Assembly: GCF_018343695.1 (NCBI RefSeq)
Contig: NZ_JAGYPJ010000001.1
Span: 755,001 to 819,000 of the forward strand
Direction of reading: 5' to 3'
From: Lederbergia citrisecunda
GTDB lineage: Bacteria > Bacillota > Bacilli > Bacillales > Bacillaceae_C
DNA: 64,000 nucleotides
In this document: one piece after another, positions 8,718 to 16,639 of the stretch
How positions within the stretch are numbered: the stretch's first letter is position 1
Layout: each line of letters opens with the position of its first letter
Translations under genes and position numbers: made by a program
The notes under the pieces: generated by a model
The model's database searches: none
Told to the model about the DNA's origin: nothing
What the model saw: the letters and a program-made list of their open reading frames with translations, nothing else

Positions 8718-10496
8718 ATGGGTTTAATGAATCCAATATTTTTATTATTAGCGTTTTTAATTGCTACAGTTCTTATTTTTTATATGTTTAGAAAACGCTA
8801 CGAAAATAAAATGATCCCCTCTAACATTCTGTGGGAACAAGTGATGAATGAATGGCAGGCATCACCTTGGCTCGATAGACTTCAACGAAATATATTGCTA
8901 TTTTTACAGTTATTAATTTTACTATTATTAATGATTGCTCTAACTCGACCTTACTGGATGACGAAGGGTATTGAAGGTGAACATATTATCTTTGTCGTCG
9001 ATACTTCCGCTTCCATGTCAGCTATTCATAATGGAATTTCAAGATTTGATGAGGCAAAAGAAGAAATTTATGCAATGTTAAAGAATATTGAGCATCAGGA
9101 AGTTACGATTATTGCGGCAGGAAGTGTGCCGAACCTATTGATCAATAGGGAATCCAATATGAACATGCTCCAGAAGGTTGTAGACGGTTTAACATTGTCT
9201 TATGAATATTGTGATATGGATAAAGCGATTAGACTTGCAAACTCACTTGCAGTGAATAAAGATACAAGTCTATTTATTTTTTCCGATTCAGTAAAGTCTG
9301 AAGAAGTAAAAGGGTTATCAAAAACAATCCCTATTTCCGTTTTTAATATGGGGAAAGAGGGTGACAATGTTTCATTAAAATCTTTCGGTATTGGGGAAAA
9401 AGATAACATTGTCACTGGGATTTCAGTTGTTGAAAACCAGAGTAAAATACAAAAAACAGCCACTTTACAGATTAATTCCAATGAAAAAATATTATTCGAG
9501 GAAGAAGTGTCGATAGAACCTGGTGAGCAAAAGTTCATCAAAATATCAAAGCTACCAGTAAGTGAGTATTATAAAGCCCATATCGAGGTGGATGATGATT
9601 ATTCGATTGATAATGAGCTGATTGCTGTTAGGCGCCCTTCATTATCGAAAGTTTATTTAGTCGGAGATATAAGCCCTTTCATTATGAAAGGTTTAGATAA
9701 TATAGGCTATGAAACGATTCAAATAAATAATGAAGATATAAATAGTGATTTATCGGATGGAATAGTAGTAGTGGAAAATATTCCTATGGAAAAATGGCCG
9801 AAAAGGCCATTGCTGGCCATTACTCCTGAAAAGACTAAAGAAGTTAAAATACAAAATGAAATAAAAACAGAAAACGACCCAGTTTTTCAATATGTTGAAT
9901 TTAATAAAACGTATATTCAATCTGCTTTATCTGGAAATAACACTAACCTTCCAGTAATTGCAAGCAGTGGTGGAATCCCCTTAATTCAAAAAGGAACAGA
10001 AAATGGATATCCCGTTATTGTTATTCAATTTTCGATTGAAAATACCGACTGGCCGCTGCATACAGGCTTTCCGATTTTTCTATACCAATCTTTTCAATGG
10101 CTTGCTGCTAATGAAGAGTTTTTTGGATTTTTTCTTCCAGGTGAGCATCGTTGGCTTAACGTAGAGGCTGACAGCAACGACTGGCAAGTATTTAACGAAA
10201 ACGGAAAATACATTGAATCATTCAATTTACTTAAAGAAAGCTTTAGCGCTCCTCAAAAGCCAGGAATATACCAAACAGTTGTTAATGGGAGAACAATGTT
10301 TTTTGCAGTGAACTTGGATGACCGGGAAAAATCAATTCCATACTCATCATCCTTTAGAGTAAACCAACCAATAAAAGAAGATGATGGCACTGTCGTGAAT
10401 CGCGTCAATGATGGACTTTGGTTTTGGTTGGTTCTTGTCGCCCTGATAGTTCTGTTTATTGAGTGGGAGGTGATGAGGCGTGGGACTCGAGTTTAA
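8718..10496 (+). CDS. BatA-like membrane protein with VWA domain
   Basis: 592 residues. The N-terminus (two membrane helices near 5-24 and 58-76 with NPIFLLLAFL and LLLLMIALTRPYW) matches the aerotolerance-regulator BatA N-terminal domain. A VWA domain follows with MIDAS motif DTSAS at 95-99. The middle contains a Rossmann-like segment (KVYLVGDIS), and a final membrane helix lies near 567-588. The extracytoplasmic part probably faces outward between the helices. The start has GAGGTGA upstream. The end overlaps the next gene by 17 bases. Partnership with MoxR is inferred from family and operon context. Confidence 0.9.
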   Translation: MGLMNPIFLLLAFLIATVLIFYMFRKRYENKMIPSNILWEQVMNEWQASPWLDRLQRNILLFLQLLILLLLMIALTRPYWMTKGIEGEHIIFVVDTSASMSAIHNGISRFDEAKEEIYAMLKNIEHQEVTIIAAGSVPNLLINRESNMNMLQKVVDGLTLSYEYCDMDKAIRLANSLAVNKDTSLFIFSDSVKSEEVKGLSKTIPISVFNMGKEGDNVSLKSFGIGEKDNIVTGISVVENQSKIQKTATLQINSNEKILFEEEVSIEPGEQKFIKISKLPVSEYYKAHIEVDDDYSIDNELIAVRRPSLSKVYLVGDISPFIMKGLDNIGYETIQINNEDINSDLSDGIVVVENIPMEKWPKRPLLAITPEKTKEVKIQNEIKTENDPVFQYVEFNKTYIQSALSGNNTNLPVIASSGGIPLIQKGTENGYPVIVIQFSIENTDWPLHTGFPIFLYQSFQWLAANEEFFGFFLPGEHRWLNVEADSNDWQVFNENGKYIESFNLLKESFSAPQKPGIYQTVVNGRTMFFAVNLDDREKSIPYSSSFRVNQPIKEDDGTVVNRVNDGLWFWLVLVALIVLFIEWEVMRRGTRV

Positions 10497-13251
10497 ATAC
10501 CCTTTATTTTTTTTACTATTAATACCTGCAGGTTTAGTTCTATTTCTTTTTTTCAAGCAGACAAAAGGATTTATGCATAAAGAAAAGATATGGATTACCT
10601 GTATAAGAGCAGTGGTTTTTTCGTTTATTATTTTGAGTCTCGTTACGCCTCAGTTAGTTTTTAAAACGAATGAAAGAAATGTCGTTTTTCTCGTGGATTC
10701 TTCTGCTAGTATGATGGGCACAGAAAATGAAATATTAACTTGGATTGAAAAAAGTGTTCAGTCTAAAAAGGAAAAAGACCAGTTTGCCATTTTATCGCTA
10801 GGGAAAAATGTAGCAGTTGAACAATCGCTTCATGCGAATAGTGACGTAATTCAAGAGTTTTCAACGAATATTAATCGTTATGATACGAATATCGAACAAG
10901 GCATTCAATTGGCGAGTTCCATGTTTCCAAGCAATTCAAATGGCCGTGTCGTCTTATTTTCAGACGGAAACCAAACTGCGGGAAATATACTTGATGCCGC
11001 ACGTTTACTGAAGCAAAGAGGAATTGTGTTAGATTTCATACCAATTTCTAGGCAAGTTGGACAGGATATGGCGGTAACCGAATTTTCAGTACCTTCGTCA
11101 CTGTACGAAGGAGAAACAGTTAGGTTAACAATGAAAGTAGAAAGTAATTATACTACAAATGCTAAAGTCCGAATTACGTTGAACGATGAAGAAATCATCG
11201 AAGAAAATATCCAAATAAAAGAGGGCACAAATTTATTAACCTTTACTCATGAAGCAATGGAAACAGGTTTTTATGTCTATAAAGGGGAAATTTCAGCGGT
11301 AGGGGATGCTTTTGCTGAAAATAATTTTTTGCAGGCGATATCCAATGTAAAAGGAACGCCACGGATATTAGTTGTGCAGTCAGAGCCGAATGAAGGAGTA
11401 AGTAAGGCTTTACAAACCTCAGGACTGATTGTAGATCAAATAACACCTCAACAATTACCTTCATCCCTTTCTAGTTATTTACGATATCAATCGATTCTTT
11501 TTAATAATGTTGCTGCTACTGATATTGGTGAAAAGAAAATGAAGCTCATCAATCAAGCTGTAAAAGATTTTGGAACAGGCTTTGTCATGGCTGGAGGAGA
11601 AAACAGCTTTGGTCTAGGAGGCTACTTTAAAACACCTATAGAAGAATTACTTCCTGTTGAAATGGAAGTGAAAGGGAAACAGGAGCTTCCGTCACTTGGA
11701 TTAATCATTGTGTTAGACCGGTCAGGGAGCATGGAGGGTGAAAAACTCTCACTTGCGAAAGAAGCGGCTGCAAGATCAGTAGAGTTGCTTCGTGAAAAAG
11801 ATACATTAGGATTTTTCGCGTTTGATGATCGACCATGGGAAATCATTGAAGCAGCACCAATTAGCAATAAAGAAAAGGCAATCGAAAAAATACGTTCCGT
11901 ACCAGCTGGAGGAGGAACGGAAATATATTCTGCTCTCGAAGCGGCTTTTAATAGATTAATACCATTAGAACTACAGCGAAAACATATTATATTGCTGACA
12001 GACGGTCAATCGGCAACAAATAATGATTATCACGCTCTTATTGATAAAGGAAAAGAAACAAATATTACACTATCAACAGTTGCGTTAGGTCAAGATGCAG
12101 ATAAGAGATTGTTGGAGGATTTAGCTGGATATGGAGCGGGTAGATTTTATGATGTTGTAGATGATACAGTCATTCCAAGCATTTTATCGAGAGAAACGGC
12201 AGTTCTTACTAGAACATATATTGTGGATGATCCGTTTTATCCGACTATTCATCCGAATTTTGATTGGGATCCACTATTTAAGGATGGTGTTCCGGAAATG
12301 AACGCCTATATCGCTGTGACACCGAAAGCTACATCACATATGATTCTTTCAAGTGATAAAGAGGATCCTATACTTGCGGAATGGCAATTTGGACTTGGAA
12401 GAACTATTGCTTATACTTCAGATCTAAGTGGGAAATGGGCTGGAAACTGGGCGAAGTGGGGTGAATGGCCACATTTTATCAATCAACTTATGAGTAGAAC
12501 ATTGCCAACTTATAACAGTGAGCCCTACACTATTCATGTTGAAAATAGAAATGGGCAGACAGTTATTCAGCTCCAGTCTTCTAATAGTGAACAAGGTCCA
12601 ATCGAAACGGCAGTCATATCGCAATCTGGGGAGCAAATCGATGCTAGCATGAAAATTACGGCACCGGGTAAGTATGAACTTGCTATGGATCATAATCCTG
12701 GTATGTACTTTCTTCGTATTAATCAATTTTCAGAAGAAGGGGAGGAAAAGCTCTATAAAACAGGCTTTGCGGTACCATATTCTGATGAGTTGCTCTTAAA
12801 AGGGAATAACTTTGCACTACTTGAAGAAGCTGCAAATATTACAGGGGGAAAACAATTAACGAAAGAAAAAATGGCTTTTGATTCTCTCCCATTTTATCCG
12901 GTAAAAAAACAACCTATCTCTTCATGGTTGATTATGATCGCTTTTCTCTTCTTTTTTCTAGAAATAGCGATTAGAAGATTTGGTTTACCGCCAATATCAT
13001 TATTGGTTAGAAAATATGTAAAACCTATAAAAAAAGTTTCTAAGGAGATTGAAGTTCCAAAAATTAATAAGTCAACACGACAAAAGCCATTATCAACTAA
13101 AACGAATCCGATAAGTGACATCCAACAAAAGCAGGAATTGAATAATAAAAAGAAATTAAATAGAGCGACTGAGGATGAGGATACAAGTGAACAAAACCCT
13201 CAGGAGAGCATGAAAAGACTTCTTGAAGCGAAAAAGCGTATGAACAGATAG
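10480..13251 (+). CDS. Large membrane protein with two VWA domains and amidotransferase-like domain
   Basis: 923 residues from a GTG preceded by GGGAGGTGATGAGG. Two membrane helices (about 8-26 and 38-58) are followed by VWA domain 1 (MIDAS DSSAS at 73-77), a beta-sandwich-like region, a GATase1-like domain (about 293-395, GFVMAGGENSFGLGG) and VWA domain 2 (DRSGS at 413-417). A final membrane helix lies near 815-835, with a basic cytoplasmic tail. The amidotransferase-like domain shows no Cys at the usual nucleophile elbow, so it is probably non-catalytic. This is the last gene of the operon. Function is unknown. Confidence 0.9.
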   Translation: MGLEFKYPLFFLLLIPAGLVLFLFFKQTKGFMHKEKIWITCIRAVVFSFIILSLVTPQLVFKTNERNVVFLVDSSASMMGTENEILTWIEKSVQSKKEKDQFAILSLGKNVAVEQSLHANSDVIQEFSTNINRYDTNIEQGIQLASSMFPSNSNGRVVLFSDGNQTAGNILDAARLLKQRGIVLDFIPISRQVGQDMAVTEFSVPSSLYEGETVRLTMKVESNYTTNAKVRITLNDEEIIEENIQIKEGTNLLTFTHEAMETGFYVYKGEISAVGDAFAENNFLQAISNVKGTPRILVVQSEPNEGVSKALQTSGLIVDQITPQQLPSSLSSYLRYQSILFNNVAATDIGEKKMKLINQAVKDFGTGFVMAGGENSFGLGGYFKTPIEELLPVEMEVKGKQELPSLGLIIVLDRSGSMEGEKLSLAKEAAARSVELLREKDTLGFFAFDDRPWEIIEAAPISNKEKAIEKIRSVPAGGGTEIYSALEAAFNRLIPLELQRKHIILLTDGQSATNNDYHALIDKGKETNITLSTVALGQDADKRLLEDLAGYGAGRFYDVVDDTVIPSILSRETAVLTRTYIVDDPFYPTIHPNFDWDPLFKDGVPEMNAYIAVTPKATSHMILSSDKEDPILAEWQFGLGRTIAYTSDLSGKWAGNWAKWGEWPHFINQLMSRTLPTYNSEPYTIHVENRNGQTVIQLQSSNSEQGPIETAVISQSGEQIDASMKITAPGKYELAMDHNPGMYFLRINQFSEEGEEKLYKTGFAVPYSDELLLKGNNFALLEEAANITGGKQLTKEKMAFDSLPFYPVKKQPISSWLIMIAFLFFFLEIAIRRFGLPPISLLVRKYVKPIKKVSKEIEVPKINKSTRQKPLSTKTNPISDIQQKQELNNKKKLNRATEDEDTSEQNPQESMKRLLEAKKRMNR

Positions 13252-13380
13252 AATTCGACATAGTGCATTTTGTTTTATTATTATTTCTACTAATGATAGG
13301 ATAAAATTAGTAAAAATGCTGAAAATGGTTGAATGATATTTCTTAAAACGGGTCATAATAAAATTAAAATCACTACTTAC

Positions 13381-13395
13381 TTATAGTTATTATAA
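13381..13395 (+). promoter_or_regulatory. Candidate PerR box upstream of ykuU
   Basis: TTATAGTTATTATAA matches the Bacillus PerR operator TTATAATNATTATAA at 13 of 14 defined positions. It ends six bases before the -35 element of the peroxiredoxin promoter. The downstream genes encode peroxide-defence proteins, which fits repression by PerR with de-repression by peroxide. Confidence 0.75.
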
Positions 13396-13401
13396 ATAAG
13401 T

Positions 13402-13430
13402 TTGACAAAATTCGACAACAAGACTATAAT
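13402..13430 (+). promoter_or_regulatory. SigA promoter of ykuU-ykuV
   Basis: Perfect -35 TTGACA (13402-13407) and perfect -10 TATAAT (13425-13430) with a 17-base spacer, about 80 bases before the ykuU start. Such a complete consensus predicts strong transcription unless the adjacent PerR box is occupied. Confidence 0.88.
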
Positions 13431-13510
13431 AAACTTTATGACTTATTAATAGTTGAGAATATCTTAACCATTTTCTCAATGAAATAATAATAAAACGGAG
13501 GTATTTCATC

Positions 13511-14059
13511 ATGGCAGAACGTATGGTAGGAAAACAGGCGCCACGCTTCGAAATGGAAGCAGTAATGCCTAATAAGGAATTCGGCAAAGTAAGTTTAGAA
13601 GAAAATATGAAAAATGATAAATGGACAGTTCTTTTCTTCTATCCAATGGACTTTACATTTGTATGTCCTACAGAAATTACTGCTCTTTCTGACAGATATG
13701 ACGAATTCGAAGATTTGGATGCAGAAGTAATCGGTGTTTCAACTGATACTATCCATACTCATTTGGCTTGGATTAAAACGGACCGTAAAGAAAATGGTCT
13801 TGGTGACTTAAACTATCCGCTTGCAGCTGATACGAACCATGCAATTTCAAAAGAATATGGTGTATTGATTGAAGAGGAAGGTATCGCTCTTCGTGGCCTC
13901 TTTATTATTAGCCCTGAGGGAGAGCTAATGTATTCCGTTGTTAACCACAACAATATTGGCCGTGACGTAGACGAAACATTACGTGTTCTTCAAGCATTAC
14001 AAACTGGTGGCCTTTGCCCAGCTAACTGGAGACCTGGACAAGCAACATTATCAGTTTAA
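13511..14059 (+). CDS. ykuU: 2-Cys peroxiredoxin YkuU
   Basis: 182 residues of the AhpC/Prx1 class. The peroxidatic Cys52 is in DFTFVCPTE and the resolving Cys169 in GGLCPANW, so it should reduce hydrogen peroxide and organic hydroperoxides through an intersubunit disulfide in the cytoplasm. It is near-identical in plan to B. subtilis YkuU. ACGGAGG upstream sets the ATG. It has its own strong promoter and PerR box. The thioredoxin-like gene ykuV follows after a hairpin and is the likely electron-transfer partner. Confidence 0.95.
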   Translation: MAERMVGKQAPRFEMEAVMPNKEFGKVSLEENMKNDKWTVLFFYPMDFTFVCPTEITALSDRYDEFEDLDAEVIGVSTDTIHTHLAWIKTDRKENGLGDLNYPLAADTNHAISKEYGVLIEEEGIALRGLFIISPEGELMYSVVNHNNIGRDVDETLRVLQALQTGGLCPANWRPGQATLSV

Positions 14060-14065
14060 TATTCT

Positions 14066-14095
14066 AAGGACAGGCAATCGGTATTGCCTGTCCTT
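14066..14095 (+). promoter_or_regulatory. Intercistronic hairpin between ykuU and ykuV
   Basis: Perfect 13-bp stem AAGGACAGGCAAT/ATTGCCTGTCCTT with a four-base loop CGGT. It is not followed by a T-run, so it looks more like an mRNA-stabilising or attenuating hairpin that makes ykuU more abundant than ykuV than a full terminator. Confidence 0.7.
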
Positions 14096-14124
14096 CATAA
14101 TGATTTTGAGGGGAGAATCATATT

Positions 14125-14577
14125 ATGAAACTTCGTGAACCTATGCCTGAGCTTGAAGGTGCAACAGAATGGCTGAATGGTCAAGTAACAAAAGATGAAT
14201 TGATTGGGGAAAAGCCAACTTTATTCCATTTTTGGTCAATTAGCTGTCATCTGTGCAAAGAAGCGATGCCACAAGTAAATCAATTTCGTGATGACTTTGA
14301 AGATAAATTGAATGTAGTTGCTGTTCATATGCCTCGTTCAGAAGATGATCTCGATATTGAAGAAATCAAGAAGGTTGCTTCTGAACATGGAATCATACAA
14401 CCGATTTTTGTGGACAGTGAATTGAAGTTTGCTGATGCTCTTGAAAATCAATACGTTCCTGCTTATTACGTTTTTGATAAAGAAGGGAAGCTACGCCATT
14501 TTCAAGCTGGCGGTGGCGGCATGAAAATGCTTGAGAAGAGAGTTAATCGAGTCCTTAATGAAGTTGAAAAAGCATAA
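14125..14577 (+). CDS. ykuV: Thiol-disulfide oxidoreductase YkuV (thioredoxin-like)
   Basis: 150 residues with a thioredoxin-like fold and redox motif CHLC at 41-44 (WSISCHLCKEAMPQ). The cis-proline region YVPAYYVF is intact. B. subtilis YkuV is a cytoplasmic thioredoxin-like protein structurally shown to resemble ResA-type oxidoreductases. There is no signal peptide. Gene order ykuU-ykuV is conserved. The GAGGGGAGA ribosome site lies just upstream of the ATG. Confidence 0.94.
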   Translation: MKLREPMPELEGATEWLNGQVTKDELIGEKPTLFHFWSISCHLCKEAMPQVNQFRDDFEDKLNVVAVHMPRSEDDLDIEEIKKVASEHGIIQPIFVDSELKFADALENQYVPAYYVFDKEGKLRHFQAGGGGMKMLEKRVNRVLNEVEKA

Positions 14578-14595
14578 TCTTAGTTTTTTTGAGTC

Positions 14596-14624
14596 AACGT
14601 CCAATCATATATTGGACGTTTTTT
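14596..14624 (+). terminator. Rho-independent terminator after ykuV
   Basis: Perfect 10-bp stem AACGTCCAAT/ATTGGACGTT with a five-base loop and a T-run directly after. Confidence 0.88.
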
Positions 14625-14648
14625 GTGTAATCGCTCTGAAAACAGTAT

Positions 14649-14684
14649 GTTGATTTCTGCTCCATGTAGACGCATTTTCACTAA
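14649..14684 (-). repeat. Truncated family-1 interspersed repeat end
   Basis: GTTGATTTCTGCTCC resembles the left end of the family-1 element at 28839 (GTTGATTTCCGCTCC). Only about 35 bases can be followed, and no matching right end is present. Confidence 0.5.
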
Positions 14685-14877
14685 TATTCATTTACTAATG
14701 CAAAGCCTAGGTATTAATTGTTCGAAGAAAGGGGACACACATCCATCTAAGACTTTTGGAGTAGAAAGTTTCAGAAATTGGGAGGAATGGTAAAAAAATT
14801 TAAAAAAATAGTGGAAAAATATTTTGTTAGCCGATATATTAGTTATTACGGCCAATTGCCAAAGGGGAGGGAATTGT

Positions 14878-16632
14878 ATGGACACATTAAAAAAGTTAAG
14901 GCAATACTACTGGCCATATAAACAATACTTTTTCATTTCAATGTTCTTTTTGCTATTTGTAACAGCAATTACAGTTATTTATCCGATCATTCTTCAAATA
15001 ACGATTGATGAAGTAGTATTGAAAAGTCAGTATAGCCTTATATTACCATTAACATTTGGATTTTTAGGGATTATGGTCATTAAAGGAATTGTCACGTTTA
15101 TCCAGCAATACACTGGAGAATTATTCGGCATCAAAGCCGTATACAGTTTACGTAACGCATTATATGAGAAATTGCAGTTTTTGCCATTTCGTTATTACGA
15201 TAATGCAAAAACAGGTGATTTAATGTCCCGTCTAACGGCTGATGTGGAATCGTTCCGTTTCTTTTTATCTTTTGGATTTTCAGAATTATTCCGCTTTATT
15301 TTAATGTTAACGGTTGCGTTTGGGGTCATGTTTTATTACTCGGTTCCACTAACACTTGCAACGATGATATCTCTGCCATTTTTATTTTTTGTAGTATATA
15401 AGTTTGATAGGGCAGTTCATCCTGCTTTCCGTGGAATCAGAAAATCTTTTGGTAAACTAAATACAAATGTACAAGAAAATATTTCAGGGATTAATACGGT
15501 AAAGTCATTATCCAAAGAAGAGTTTCAAACTGGAAAGTTTAACGATTCAAATGCGGACTACAAAGATAACATGATTTCTACCTCTAATATTTGGGCTAAG
15601 TATTTCCCGTTGATGGAGTTTCTTGGAAACGTTTGTGTAGTTGCATTGCTATCATTTGGGGGCTATTTAGTTATTAAAGGATCGCTTCAACCTGGTGAAC
15701 TTGTTGCTTTTTATAGCTTAGTAGGATATATATTATGGCCGATTATGAGTTTAGGTTTTACAATCAATATGTTTTCGCAATCCAAGGCATCAGGGGAGAG
15801 ACTTCTTGAAGTTTTAGAAGCTAAAGAAGATATTGTTGATAAAGAAAACGCTTATTCTCCTAGCCGTCTTAAAGGTGAAGTGGAGTTCAAAAATGTTTAC
15901 CTTAGATATGCTGGCGACGATAATTCAGCATTGAAGGATATCAGCTTTAAAGCAGAAGCAGGAAAGATTATCGGACTTGTTGGTTCAACGGGATCTGGTA
16001 AAACAAGTATTACTCAATTGATTACTAGATTTTACGAGCCAGAATCTGGCGAGGTTTTAATTGATGGTAAAAATGTAAATGAGTATGCTTTAAAATCACT
16101 CCGAAGCAATATTGGATTCGTTTTGCAAGAAAGTTTCTTATTTTCTTCTACTATTAAAGCGAATATTGCATACGGAAGACCTGATGCCACGATGGATGAA
16201 ATCATTGACGCTGCAAAAAGAGCAGACGCGCATAATTTTATTGTAGAATTGCCTGATGGATACGATACAATCTTAGGTGAACGTGGAATGGGATTATCAG
16301 GTGGTCAAAAACAAAGAATATCCATTGCCCGTTCCATTTGTCTTGATCCAAGTATTCTAATTCTTGATGACGCAACAAGTGCCGTTGATATGGAGACAGA
16401 ATTTAAAATCCAAGGAGCACTTAAGGAAGTAATGAAAGGAAGAACAACCTTTATTATTGCTCACCGTATCTCATCCTTAAAGCATGCGGATGAAATTCTT
16501 GTTTTAGAAGACGGTAAGATCGTAGAAAGAGGCACACATGATGAGCTGATTCATAATGGGGGTCAATACGAGCGCGTCTATAAAATCCAGTTCCAAGATC
16601 AAAGGGCAATATTGCAAGGCCAGAGAGGGTGA
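14878..16632 (+). CDS. yknU: ABC exporter half-transporter, degenerate-site subunit (YknU-like)
   Basis: 584 residues from ATG 14878, set by GGGGAGG eight bases upstream. An N-terminal six-helix exporter domain (about 15-300) is followed by an ATPase domain with Walker A GSTGSGKT and a canonical LSGGQ signature. Walker B is ILILDDATS: Asp replaces the catalytic Glu, the mark of the degenerate site in heterodimeric exporters. The next gene supplies the complementary half. Length and position between ykuV and ktrC match B. subtilis yknU. The substrate is unknown. Confidence 0.85.
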   Translation: MDTLKKLRQYYWPYKQYFFISMFFLLFVTAITVIYPIILQITIDEVVLKSQYSLILPLTFGFLGIMVIKGIVTFIQQYTGELFGIKAVYSLRNALYEKLQFLPFRYYDNAKTGDLMSRLTADVESFRFFLSFGFSELFRFILMLTVAFGVMFYYSVPLTLATMISLPFLFFVVYKFDRAVHPAFRGIRKSFGKLNTNVQENISGINTVKSLSKEEFQTGKFNDSNADYKDNMISTSNIWAKYFPLMEFLGNVCVVALLSFGGYLVIKGSLQPGELVAFYSLVGYILWPIMSLGFTINMFSQSKASGERLLEVLEAKEDIVDKENAYSPSRLKGEVEFKNVYLRYAGDDNSALKDISFKAEAGKIIGLVGSTGSGKTSITQLITRFYEPESGEVLIDGKNVNEYALKSLRSNIGFVLQESFLFSSTIKANIAYGRPDATMDEIIDAAKRADAHNFIVELPDGYDTILGERGMGLSGGQKQRISIARSICLDPSILILDDATSAVDMETEFKIQGALKEVMKGRTTFIIAHRISSLKHADEILVLEDGKIVERGTHDELIHNGGQYERVYKIQFQDQRAILQGQRG

Positions 16633-16639
16633 GGCAAAG

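Noticed and set aside
14787-14922. 44-codon ORF with a basic, amphipathic start overlapping the yknU start, a possible leader peptide like bmrB
   Set aside because: GGAGG is only one base before the ATG, too close for efficient initiation, and its end runs through yknU in another frame with no attenuator hairpin.
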